Below the pieces are notes generated by a model. The model was not told the origin of the DNA. It saw nothing but the letters and a program-made list of their open reading frames with translations, and did not search any database. Shown one piece after another: positions 33,026 through 42,854 of a stretch of DNA of 64,000 nucleotides. The DNA lies in contig NZ_OZ035006.1 in NCBI RefSeq assembly GCF_964031115.1, forward strand, positions 372,001-436,000. Reading direction: 5' to 3'. The first letter of the stretch is position 1, and each line of letters opens with the position of its first letter. The translations under genes were made by a program, and so were the position numbers. This stretch comes from Spiroplasma endosymbiont of Clivina fossor (GTDB taxonomy: Bacteria; Bacillota_I; Bacilli_A; Mycoplasmatales; Nriv7).

Positions 33026-33058
33026 AAAAAGATAGAAATAAAATTCTATCTTTTTTTA
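33026..33058 (+). terminator. Terminator after lipoprotein
   Basis: Same hairpin as at 19711-19742. Confidence 0.85.
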
Positions 33059-33064
33059 ATTAGG

Positions 33065-33300
33065 TTAAAATTGTCGTTAACCTTGCTTAGTTTAAGAAAA
33101 TAACAGCAAAAACAACTAAATAAAACTCTCCTACTTGGAATGTCGTTAAACCAAGCAAGCGCGAGGATAAACAATATAGGGGTGGCCGTGTATACCGCTA
33201 CGACACAATGGGGGAAATTCTTTTAGGCAATATAAAAGAGTTATCGTGGTTTGGGGATAAATCTTTAACCTGCAATGGTTAAAGGGTGAGTGTTCCACAA
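33065..33300. ncRNA. Hairpin-rich conserved non-coding block, second copy
   Basis: Counterpart of 19747-19985. Both stems are conserved. The few differences (GATCGTT/GTCGTT, GCGAGG/GCGCGAGG) fall outside or at the edge of the stems. Confidence 0.45.
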
Positions 33301-33345
33301 TAAAAAAAATTTAGAAATCTTACTATTTATAAGGAGGTTTTGCGA

Positions 33346-33648
33346 GTGTCTTTAAAAGAACTCTGTCAAAAAGAGTTAAAAATTAAAGTACAAAATAAAT
33401 CAACACTAATTAACAAATGTCAGTGTTATATCAATGATTATTTTACAAAATTAACCAAAAACAGAAAAGGTGGTTGATATTATAAAAAATATGCTCGGCA
33501 TTGTTTAGCAAGATTAGAATTTATTAATAAACAAAAAATAAATGCTAAACTTTGATTTTTAACTTTACAATGCAAAAATAATCATCAAATTATTAAAAAA
33601 TTAATTTTTAAGAAAAATAAATGATGAATTATTAATATCAAAAATTAA
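33346..33648 (+). CDS. 100-aa basic hypothetical protein
   Basis: GTG start 8 nt after AAGGAGG. Open in code 4: MSLKELCQKELKIKVQNKS ... NRKGGWYYKKYARHCLARLEF ... LKIKWW-type basic tail (many K, N, W). It could bind nucleic acid (inference from charge). The stop is formed at a junction: the paralogue reads AAATTAG, here AAATTAA, where the sequence passes into an IS5 fragment. Downstream small genes of the paralogous locus are missing. Confidence 0.6.
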
Positions 33649-34105
33649 ATTTTTACCAGAAACAACTGTTTTAGTGGATTTAGGTTATCAAGGCATACAA
33701 AAAATTAATCATAATGTTTTAATTCCTAAAAGAAAATCAAAGAAAAACCCTTTAAATAAAGAAGAAAAGCAAAATAATGAGCGAATTTCAAAAATGAGAA
33801 TTGTTATTGAAAATGTTTTTGCTATACTTAAAAAATTTAAAATTATTAGTGAAAAATATCGAAATCGTAGAAAAAGATTTGCTTTAAGATTTAATTTAAT
33901 AGCTTCAATTTATAATTTACAACTATTAGTTTAAATATATTTGATAATTTAAAATTTCAGTCTTTTTTTATTGTAAATAATAATTTTTATTATGTTTTAA
34001 TGACAAAATATTTGTAAAAATAATCTAAAAATTATTTTAATAACACTTTTATATTTATTTTAAATTTAAAAATTATAATTATCATATTAATTTTGCAAGA
34101 AGTCT
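33639..34105 (+). mobile_element. IS5-family element, 3' fragment (copy 11)
   Basis: The last 467 bp of the IS, including the second transposase frame from about 33646 to 33934. The left breakpoint is in CAAAAATTA, which both the hypothetical gene and the IS contain. Confidence 0.88.
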
Positions 34106-34297
34106 AATAAATCACACCATAATTGCTGTCAAGAATCAAAAAGCAATGTTTGCTATTAAAAGCCAAAGTGTTTCTTGGGTTAAATCAATTTCTTTGCCAC
34201 CACTAATATGAGCCGGAATAGTTGTAATTTGAATAAATAAATCTCAGAAAGTTTGTTTAATTTGTTCTCAATTAAATTCTTTTAAATTTACTGTCAT
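34106..34297 (-). pseudogene. Plectrovirus membrane protein, 3' end cut by IS5
   Basis: Starts MTVNLKEFNWEQIKQTFWDL at 34297, homologue of the intact 50874-51104. It is cut after FWFLTAIMVW by the end of IS5 copy 11. Confidence 0.75.
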
Positions 34298-34300
34298 TTT

Positions 34301-34462
34301 TTATCTCCCAAAAATCATTTTTATTGGTAAATACATAATTGAAATTAACGCGAAAAGAAAAGTAATGATAATAATTAATCCGGCAATAAAAGCAACTTGT
34401 GCAGGCATTTTTTCTATCGGAACAAACAGTTTTAAGAATTCCATAATAATTTCTCAAAACAT
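34301..34462 (-). CDS. Plectrovirus 53-aa membrane protein
   Basis: MFWEIIMEFLKLFVPIEKM..., one long hydrophobic segment (AFIAGLIIIITFLFALISIMYL), short basic tail. The ATG overlaps the stop of the preceding gene. In the prophage at 50710-50870 the same gene has lost a base in an A run, so this is the better copy. Likely a minor virion or assembly membrane protein, by context only. Confidence 0.7.
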
Positions 34463-34683
34463 TATTTTTTATTCTCATTATTTTCTTTTGAATTAGGAGC
34501 TTTAACTCATTCTTCAAAGCGAGCAATAAATACTTTTTCGTCTTTTGTAAAATTACCAGTATTATTTTTAATGGCATTTTTATATTTAATTCGCATTTTT
34601 ATTTTGGCATAAATTTTATAAGCAAAATATGCCAATAGCATTATGCAAATGATAATAAATATTATTCCAATCGCAATATTCAT
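34462..34683 (-). CDS. Plectrovirus 73-aa single-span protein
   Basis: MNIAIGIIFIIICIMLLAYF is an N-terminal membrane anchor, followed by a charged domain (NFTKDEKVFIARFEEWVKA). It lies between two other small genes with 2-bp spacing and a 1-bp overlap, a typical compact phage operon. Function unknown. Confidence 0.7.
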
Positions 34684-34685
34684 TT

Positions 34686-35012
34686 TTAAACTCCTTTAAA
34701 ATAGTTATAATTTATATCTTTTTTGTTGTTTTCTTTTTCGGTAATGAAGAAGCCTAATAATTCTTGGCCTTTAATTAATTTGGTTTCTTTTTCTTTTTGA
34801 TTAATTGAGATTACTTGATATTTACTATCTTTTATTATTCCGATGCAAATTGAATTTTCATATTTTCCTTTATAAACAAATCGTTTTGGAAACCAAATAC
34901 CGATTTGTTCATTAAATCATGGAATTTTTGGTGCTTTAATAAGCATTGCGTTTTGCGTTTCTTTTAAGAGATATTTTTTAGTATTTAAGAAAATGTTTTC
35001 AATGTTTTTCAT
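34686..35012 (-). CDS. Plectrovirus 108-aa hypothetical protein
   Basis: ATG at 35012 after AAGAAAGGTAATTTACT. It starts MKNIENIFLNTKKYLLKETQ; soluble, basic, beta-rich in the middle (IGIWFPKRFVYKGKYE). It is the first gene after the R' region. A ssDNA-binding role would fit a filamentous phage but no motif shows it. Confidence 0.65.
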
Positions 35013-35040
35013 AGTAAATTACCTTTCTTATGGATAAACT

Positions 35041-35528
35041 AAGTTATATTAACTAAGTTAGTTAACTTAGTTTTTTAAACACTTATATATCGCAGATTTA
35101 AGTGTTTAACAAGCTTTGTTAGTAAATTTTGTTTTTTTTTTTTTTAATTAGATAAATATTTTAATAATTTTAAACATAATATACCCTTATTATAGAAATT
35201 TCTACACTTTAATGTCCGCATCCTACCCTTGGAACTAATTTAATAGCGTGTATATTTTTAGGAAATCCACCCATTCATTTTTTTATTGCAAAACAAAACA
35301 AACTGCTATAGTTAATAGAGGGTGTTTGTCTATTAACTGGTAAACTTCTTTTGGTTATGGCGACCACCCACAATTTATCGTGTTTTAATACATACCAACA
35401 TTATTAATTCACTTGTATTTAATTTTCAAAGAACAAATTTAACACCTTATAAAATAAAAAGACAATCATTGCTGACTGTCTTAATACTTATTCAAATCTT
35501 TTCCTACCTAACAAAACTTTATGCGTCC
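35041..35528. repeat. Plectrovirus intergenic/terminus region (R'), second copy
   Basis: As 29221-29696: palindrome AACTAAGTTA-GT-TAACTTAGTT at 35051, further stems, the AAGACAATCA/TGACTGTCTT hairpin near 35460, and the end ATGCGTCC at 35528. It has a longer T run (T15) near 35134. Confidence 0.7.
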
Positions 35529-36390
35529 GCTTCAGGATTAATTGTTGTTTTAGTTACACATAAAGTAGAATTTGTTTGTTTTGCTACTAAAAAATATAAT
35601 TTTTGCATATCAGAAGTAATAATTGAATTTTCGTTAATTAATTCTTTGTTCATATTTTCAATAACTCATTGTTTTTGTAAACGTTTGGTGTTTGTGGATT
35701 TAACATAAATATTGTTATTATTATCAATTGCCATTTGAATACAGCATTTAGTATTAGTTGCGAATGGGTCAAGGTGAATTCTTCGTGGATCAGTTTTATA
35801 TTTGAAATTTCCTTTATGGATTTCTTTAATAAATGTTTCATCGATTTGGATTTTACCAGATAATTTTTTAAATTTTAATTGGGTATTTTCTAATTGTTTT
35901 GATTTCATTAATTTTTGACGATTATATCAAGCAGTTTTTAATGTAGTTTTAATAAAACGAGAAATTGTTTTACTAGATTGCCCCAGCAATGAAATTTGAA
36001 TCAATAAATTTCATTGTTCATAATTTAAATGACTTCAATAAATAAAATGATTACGAAAAGCGTCAAAACTTGCACGGCAATTTTTACATAAATATTTTTG
36101 TTTTCCTTCTGAATTATGTCCATTTTTAACGCAATGGTAAGATTCACATTTAGGGCATTTAATACCTTGCGCTCTAAATTTTTGATCAATTTCATTTAAA
36201 CGTTTTTGTTTTTTTATTAATTCTGCTTGTTGTTTGACTTTGTCATAAAATTCTAAAAATTGATCATCTGTTAAAGTATTTACTAGTTCTTGAATTATTT
36301 TTTCCATAATTATTATCCACCTCTATCATATTAAAAATATACCTAAAATTAAGTATATTCAATAAATATCAAGAGTTTTCGACAAAATTA
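35529..36390 (-). mobile_element. IS1595-like A, 3' truncated
   Basis: The transposase starts at 36307 and is open to the truncation near 35530, after VTKTTINPEA. The 5' terminal repeat ends at 36390 and is followed by an R module. The 3' part was lost where the element meets the phage end GCGTCC. Confidence 0.85.
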
Positions 36391-36586
36391 AAATAAAAAA
36401 TTATTTTAATGTTGTTTTTATAAGCATTTTACTTAGTTTTTATAACCTTTTATTAAGATTATGTTTGTTAATATTAAATATTTTGTTTTATTACTTATTT
36501 TTCAAATAAAACGATAATTAAATTGTAGTTACTTTTTTTTCAAAATTAATCAAATATTTTTCCACCTAACAAAACTTTACGCGTCC
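36391..36586 (+). repeat. R module
   Basis: As 1258-1452. It ends ACGCGTCC at 36586 and is followed by another IS1595 fragment. Confidence 0.75.
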
Positions 36587-36595
36587 TACCAAGTC

Positions 36596-36913
36596 TATTA
36601 AAATATAATACCGCTGTTTGTTGGTTTGGAGTTAAACCCTTATGTTGGTATTTTCATTTTCAGAGATTTAAATAATTTTGAATATTAGTAAAACCTAAAC
36701 CATGATAATGAATTAAGGCTTCTTTAAGACTAGATTGTAATTTACTGATTTTATTTAAGTTACGATAACTAGCTTCAGGATTAATTGTTGTTTTAGTTAC
36801 ACATAAAGTAGAATTTGTTTGTTTTGCTACTAAAAAATATAATTTTTGCATATCAGAAGTAATAATTGAATTTTCGTTAATTAATTCTTTGTTCATATTT
36901 TCAATAACTCATT
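36596..36913 (-). mobile_element. IS1595-like A, 3' half of a split copy
   Basis: Transposase C-terminal part from WVIENMNKEL to VLYFN; the stop codon and 3' repeat are missing. The other half is at 39494-40215, and the ATT at the break is repeated on both sides of the intervening 2.6 kb. Confidence 0.85.
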
Positions 36914-37981
36914 AGACTTCTTGCAAAATTAATATGATAATTATAATTTTTAAATTTAAAATAAATATAAAAGTGTTATTAAAATAATTTTTAGATTATT
37001 TTTACAAATATTTTGTCATTAAAACATAATAAAAATTATTATTTACAATAAAAAAAGACTGAAATTTTAAATTATCAAATATATTTAAACTAATAGTTGT
37101 AAATTATAAATTGAAGCTATTAAATTAAATCTTAAAGCAAATCTTTTTCTACGATTTCGATATTTTTCACTAATAATTTTAAATTTTTTAAGTATAGCAA
37201 AAACATTTTCAATAACAATTCTCATTTTTGAAATTCGCTCATTATTTTGCTTTTCTTCTTTATTTAAAGGGTTTTTCTTTGATTTTCTTTTAGGAATTAA
37301 AACATTATGATTAATTTTTTGTATGCCTTGATAACCTAAATCCACTAAAACAGTTGTTTCTGGTAAAAATTTAATTTTTGAATCTTTTAAAATTTTAAAG
37401 TCATGGTTTTTACCATAAGAAAAATCAGAACTAATAATTTTTTTACTATCTTTTTCAATTATAACTTGTGTTTTTATTGTGTGTTTTTTCTTTTTTCCTG
37501 AGTAGTGCTGTTTTTGTCTTTTTTTGGGCGTTGGATTTGGCTTTCAGTTACATCAATTATAACAGTCTTATCTTTGAAATAATCTTTTAATAGTGATTTT
37601 TGACCAGTAAGTTGTTGAAAATTAGGGTGTTTTATTAAAGTGTCTTCAATTCATTTGATATTTCTATAACAACTACTTTCACTAATATCATAACTTTTTG
37701 CAATATGAAAATAAGTTCTATATTCTCTTCAATATTCTAAAGTCATTAAAATACGATTTTCTAATGATAATTTATTGGTTCTTCCGCGACGAAATCTCTT
37801 TTTTAATTCTTCTATTTTTAAAATTTCTAGCATTTTATTAAAAGTAGTATGTTTAATACCAGTTAATCTTAAAAAATTTTTATCACTTATTTGATTATTT
37901 TTTTTAAATTTCATTTAAATTCCACCTTTTTATTAAAAACAACAATTCAATTATATTTTAAATTAATTTTGCAAGAAGTCT
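36914..37981 (-). mobile_element. IS5-family element, copy 12
   Basis: Complete 1068-bp element. Left flank is IS1595 ...CTCATT, right flank ATTAGATAATAAAGG (uvrC). It is the left arm of a composite-like structure. Confidence 0.92.
37085..37914 (-). CDS. IS5-family transposase, -1 frameshift
   Basis: As 1533-2362. Start at 37914; slip site kept. Confidence 0.88.
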
Positions 37982-38285
37982 ATTAGATAATAAAGGTTAT
38001 CGGTTAGATATTGCTAAAAAGAGTGCTTTATTTCATTGATTAACTAAAGTTCAAGAAGAGGTACATAATTATACAATTTCATTTCATCGTCAACAACGAA
38101 CTAATTCTTTATTTGTTAATTCGTTAAAAAAAGTTAAAGGATTAGGTGAGTTAACTATTAAAAAGTTATATCAACAGTTTGAAACATTAACAAAAATGAA
38201 AACAGTTTCATTTGCGGAATTAAATGCTATTATTAAAAATAAAACAACAACAAAAGAGTTAATTGCTTATTTAAAAGATAATTAA
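37982..38285 (+). pseudogene. uvrC: UvrC C-terminal fragment
   Basis: About 100 codons: DNKGYRLDIAKKSALFHWLTKVQEEVHNYTISFHR-type sequence, then SLKKVKGLGELTIKKLYQQF, the helix-hairpin-helix DNA-binding motif at the end of UvrC, and the natural stop at 38283-38285. UvrC is the dual-incision nuclease of nucleotide excision repair. The nuclease domains lie upstream and are absent, having been replaced by IS5 copy 12. Its own terminator follows. Confidence 0.85.
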
Positions 38286-38336
38286 TTTAGAAATCTTATT
38301 CGTTAAATCGAAAAATTTATTACTAATTTGATGCTA

Positions 38337-38370
38337 AAATGCTTATATAAAAATATAAGCATTTTTATTT
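38337..38370 (+). terminator. uvrC terminator
   Basis: AAATGCTTATAT, loop AAAA, ATATAAGCATTTTTATTT. Confidence 0.85.
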
Positions 38371-38392
38371 TTAATAAAATAGAAGGAGGTTT

Positions 38393-38426
38393 TAATTTTG
38401 TCGAAAACTCTTGATATTTATTGAAT
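38393..38426 (+). mobile_element. IS1595-like A, solitary 5' terminal repeat
   Basis: 34 bp: TAATTTTGTCGAAAACTC and TTGATATTTATTGAA, then IS5 copy 13. Confidence 0.75.
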
Positions 38427-39493
38427 AGACTTCTTGCAAAATTAATTTAAAATATAATTGAATTGTTGTTTTTAATAAAAAGGTGGAATTTAAATGAAAT
38501 TTAAAAAAAATAATCAAATAAGTGATAAAAATTTTTTAAGATTAACTGGTATTAAACATACTACTTTTAATAAAATGCTAGAAATTTTAAAAATAGAAGA
38601 ATTAAAAAAGAGATTTCGTCGCGGAAGAACCAATAAATTATCATTAGAAAATCGTATTTTAATGACTTTAGAATATTGAAGAGAATATAGAACTTATTTT
38701 CATATTGCAAAAAGTTATGATATTAGTGAAAGTAGTTGTTATAGAAATATCAAATGAATTGAAGACACTTTAATAAAACACCCTAATTTTCAACAACTTA
38801 CTGGTCAAAAATCACTATTAAAAGATTATTTCAAAGATAAGACTGTTATAATTGATGTAACTGAAAGCCAAATCCAACGCCCAAAAAAAGACAAAAACAG
38901 CACTACTCAGGAAAAAAGAAAAAACACACAATAAAAACACAAGTTATAATTGAAAAAGATAGTAAAAAAATTATTAGTTCTGATTTTTCTTATGGTAAAA
39001 ACCATGACTTTAAAATTTTAAAAGATTCAAAAATTAAATTTTTACCAGAAACAACTGTTTTAGTGGATTTAGGTTATCAAGGCATACAAAAAATTAATCA
39101 TAATGTTTTAATTCCTAAAAGAAAATCAAAGAAAAACCCTTTAAATAAAGAAGAAAAGCAAAATAATGAGCGAATTTCAAAAATGAGAATTGTTATTGAA
39201 AATGTTTTTGCTATACTTAAAAAATTTAAAATTATTAGTGAAAAATATCGAAATCGTAGAAAAAGATTTGCTTTAAGATTTAATTTAATAGCTTCAATTT
39301 ATAATTTACAACTATTAGTTTAAATATATTTGATAATTTAAAATTTCAGTCTTTTTTATTGTAAATAATAATTTTTATTATGTTTTAATGACAAAATATT
39401 TGTAAAAATAATCTAAAAATTATTTTAATAACACTTTTATATTTATTTTAAATTTAAAAATTATAATTATCATATTAATTTTGCAAGAAGTCT
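38427..39493 (+). mobile_element. IS5-family element, copy 13
   Basis: Complete; 1067 bp because one T is missing in the T run after the gene (CAGTCTTTTTTATTG). Flanks AAT and ATT differ: it is the right arm of the composite-like structure. Confidence 0.92.
38494..39323 (+). CDS. IS5-family transposase, -1 frameshift
   Basis: As 1533-2362, slip site kept. Confidence 0.88.
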
Positions 39494-40215
39494 ATTGTTT
39501 TTGTAAACGTTTGGTGTTTGTGGATTTAACATAAATATTGTTATTATTATCAATTGCCATTTGAATACAGCATTTAGTATTAGTTGCGAATGGGTCAAGG
39601 TGAATTCTTCGTGGATCAGTTTTATATTTGAAATTTCCTTTGTGGATTTCTTTAATAAATGTTTCATCGATTTGGATTTTACCAGATAATTTTTTAAATT
39701 TTAATTGGGTATTTTCTAATTGTTTTGATTTCATTAATTTTTGACGATTATATCAAGCAGTTTTTAATGTAGTTTTAATAAAACGAGAAATTGTTTTACT
39801 AGATTGCCCCAGCAATGAAATTTGAATCAATAAATTTCATTGTTCATAATTTAAATGACTTCAATAAATAAAATGATTACGAAAAGCGTCAAAACTTGCA
39901 CGGCAATTTTTACATAAATATTTTTGTTTTCCTTCTGAATTATGTCCATTTTTAACGCAATGGTAAGATTCACATTTAGGGCATTTAATACCTTGCGCTC
40001 TAAATTTTTGATCAATTTCATTTAAACGTTTTTGTTTTTTTATTAATTCTGCTTGTTGTTTGACTTTTTCATAAAATTCTAAAAATTGATCATCTGTTAA
40101 AGTATTTACTAGTTCTTGAATTATTTTTTCCATAATTATTATCCACCTCTATCATATTAAAATATACCTAAAATTAAGTATATTCAATAAATATCAAGAG
40201 TTTTCGACAAAATTA
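39494..40215 (-). mobile_element. IS1595-like A, 5' half of a split copy
   Basis: Transposase from the ATG at 40133 down to RLQKQ at 39494, then IS5. The 5' terminal repeat ends at 40215 and meets an inverted L module. It complements the 3' half at 36596-36913. Confidence 0.85.
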
Positions 40216-40337
40216 AAAATTTTTTACAACAAAAATCATACATAAGAAATATATACTTAATTTGCATATTGAAATAATTTATAGTAAATGATTATTTTTT
40301 CTTTTTTAAAAAATACCTAAGAAAACTAAACGCGACC
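40216..40337 (-). repeat. Plectrovirus left-terminus module (L), inverted
   Basis: Reverse complement of 42913-43036, ending CCTAAGAAAACTAAACGCGACC. Non-coding, AT-rich. Confidence 0.72.
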
Positions 40338-40499
40338 ATTAAAAATTTTTTATTGTGTAAAAATTCAATAATATGATAGAATCATCACAAATAAAAATGA
40401 CAATAACAAGAAAGGCAGGGTTAGTTTAGTAATTAAATAATATAATTAGCTGATTGTTTTACTTCTTCAAAGCAATACCTAAGAAAACTAAACGCGACC
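40338..40499 (+). repeat. Module Q, third copy
   Basis: After about 23 bp of other sequence, the GAAAGGCAGGGTTAG ... CTAAACGCGACC block. The adjoining sequence (CGATAGTAGAG) begins ordinary chromosome. Confidence 0.65.
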
Positions 40500-40537
40500 C
40501 GATAGTAGAGTAAATTCTCTGCCGTTTTATTTTGTGG

Positions 40538-40543
40538 TATAAT
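40538..40543 (+). promoter_or_regulatory. -10 box and leader hairpin of the DEAD-box gene
   Basis: TATAAT 58 bp before the start. A hairpin AATAGTTTT/AAAACTATT (about 40564-40585) lies directly before the ribosome site AGAGGTG and could affect translation. Confidence 0.5.
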
Positions 40544-40600
40544 TACTTCTGATTTGAAAAAAATAATAGTTTTATTAAAAACTATTTAGAGGTGATAGTA

Positions 40601-41881
40601 ATGAGATTTCAAGATATTGGTTTAAGTAATGAAGTGTTAGCAACAATTGATTCATTAAAATTTGTTGCTCCAACAAATATTCAAAAGAAGATGTTGCCTT
40701 TAATGGTTAAGGGACAAAATGTTATTGTTAGTGCTAATACAGGAACTGGGAAAACTGTTGGTTATTTATTAGCAATTTTAAGTAAAATTAATCCAACTAT
40801 TAACAAGACACAAGCAATTATAATTGTACCAACAAGAGAATTAGCGGTGCAAATATATAATGTTAGTCAAAAATTTATGAAAAATAATCCTAATTTAAAA
40901 ATTGCTAATTTAATTGGTGGTCAAGATTTAGAGCAACAAAAGCAAAAGTTTAGTACTAATTATCCGCATTTAGTTATTGGAACACCAACAAGATTAAAGC
41001 GAATGATTGATGAACAAGCATTAGCTTTAACTACTAGTAAGATGGTTGTTTTGGATGAAGTAGATATGGTTTTTGATTTAGATTTTGTTAATGAAGTAGA
41101 TTTTTTATTATCGAAACTTGCTTCAAATACACAATTTATGGTATTCTCAGCAACTATTAATAATGAATTACAAAATTTTTTAAAGAAATATTTAAAAAAT
41201 GCAACAATTTTTGATTTAAGTGATTATAAAATTCAAACAAATATTGAAGATTTTTTAGTTAAAACCCGATATCGTAATCGGATTGAAATTTTGAAAAATC
41301 TTTTAACAACCGTTGATCCATTTTTATGTTTAATTTTTGTTAATAAAAAAGAAGATGTGGACCAAGTTCTTGATTTGTTACAAGAACAAAATATTAAAGT
41401 CGGACAAATTCATAGTAGTTTAAAATCGCGTGAACGCATTAAAATGCTAAAACGAATTAATAATCTTGAATTTAAATTTGTTGTTTGCTCTGATATTGCT
41501 TCAAGAGGTATTGATTTACCAGGAGTTTCACATGTTATTTCATTAAATTTACCGTATGATTTAACATATTATTTTCATCGTGCAGGAAGAACAGGTAGAG
41601 GAAAATATCATGGATATTCTTACTTATTTTATGATTCGTCAGATGAAGAAGGAATTGCATATTTAACTAAAAAGGGAATTAATTTTACATTATGAAATGA
41701 AAAAGTTAAGAAGCCAACAAAGAAGGTTATTAAAAATATTCCCCAAGCATCAGTAAATGATTTACAAAAAGTTATCTCAAAGTATCATTCTCAACCAATT
41801 AAACCAGGTTATAAAAAACAAAGAAAAGAAGAAGTTAAAAAAGTTATTCAAAAACATCGTAAGAAAAGTTTTAAGAAGTAA
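40601..41881 (+). CDS. DEAD-box RNA helicase
   Basis: 426 aa in code 4. An ATP-dependent RNA-unwinding enzyme, probably of the CshA/CshB type acting in ribosome assembly or mRNA decay. Motifs in order: F3 and Q motif PTNIQ, Walker A ANTGTGKT (45-52), PTRELA, DEVD at about 152-155 (Val in place of Ala), SAT, then the C-terminal RecA domain with SRGIDLPGV and HRAGRTGRG. A basic tail of about 60 residues (KKQRKEEVKKVIQKHRKK) probably binds RNA. The ATG at 40601 is chosen because AGAGGTG lies 8 nt upstream; an in-frame GTG at 40592 overlaps that site. Confidence 0.9.
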
Positions 41882-41906
41882 GGTTATTCGCCTTACTTCT
41901 TATTTT
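41873..41906 (+). terminator. Terminator after the DEAD-box gene
   Basis: AAGAAGTAAGG, loop TTATTCG, CCTTACTTCTT then ATTTT. The stop codon lies within the stem. Confidence 0.85.
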
Positions 41907-41932
41907 ATGTAAGATAAGAAAATAATTTATAG

Positions 41933-41938
41933 TATAAT
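41933..41938 (+). promoter_or_regulatory. -10 box of the nfo-yqeH-nadD operon
   Basis: TATAAT, 37 bp before the nfo start. Confidence 0.55.
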
Positions 41939-41974
41939 TTACATATAACTTAAAATATAAAGGTGATTATGTTG

Positions 41975-42853
41975 ATGAAAAATAAATTAATATTAGGTTG
42001 TCATGTATCAATGAAAAGTCCCGATTATCTAGTAGGAGCATTAAATGAGGCTATTAGTTATGGAGCTAATGCCATGATGTTTTATACGGGAGCCCCTCAA
42101 AATACAAGAAGAAAACCCTTAGACCAGTTAAAAATTGATGAATTTAAACGAGGATTAGAAAACCATAATTTAGATATTAATAATGTTATTATTCATGCAC
42201 CCTATATTATTAATTTAGCTAATAGTATTAATCCTAATACTTATATGCTAGCTAAGGAGTTTTTAAAAACAGAAATCAATCGTTCTTTAGCAATTGATGC
42301 TAAATATATCGTATTGCATCCTGGAAGTAGTGTTGGTGCTGATGCTAGTATTGGTTTACAATATATTATTGATGGGTTAAATGAAGTATTGGAACCTAAT
42401 CAAAATATTAAAATTGCTTTAGAAACAATGTCAGGTAAAGGTAGTGAATTAGGAATTAATTTTTTGCAATTACAAACAATTATTCGGGGAGTTAAATACT
42501 CACATTTAGTTGGTGTTTGTTGGGATACTTGTCATTTGAATGATGCGGGTTATGATTTAGTTAATAATTTAGAACAAGTTATTGAAGAATTTGATAAGAT
42601 AATTGGTTTGGATAAATTATTTGTTATTCATCTTAATGATTCTAAAAATATTAAAGGTTCCCATAAAGACCGCCATGAGAATATTGGTTATGGTAATTTA
42701 GGGTTTGATAGTTTGTGTAGTATTCTTTATCATCCTAAATTTGTTAATATAATTAAAATTTTAGAAACTCCTTGAAATAATTCTGAACCACCATATAAGG
42801 AAGAAATTATAATGCTTAAAAATAAACAATTTAATAATTTTTTAAATCGTTAA
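41975..42853 (+). CDS. nfo: Endonuclease IV (AP endonuclease)
   Basis: 292 aa. Cleaves the backbone 5' of abasic sites in base excision repair. A TIM-barrel enzyme with three zinc ions; the ligands are visible as GCHVSM, IIHAPY, VLHPGS, ALETM, WDTCHLNDAGYD, VIHLNDSK and DRHENIG. The usual family length is about 280-300 aa. ATG 41975 is preferred (AAAGGTGATT 9 nt upstream) over ATG 41969 and GTG 41963, which sit in or next to the ribosome site. It overlaps closely with yqeH (TAAAATG). Confidence 0.93.
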
Positions 42854-42854
42854 A

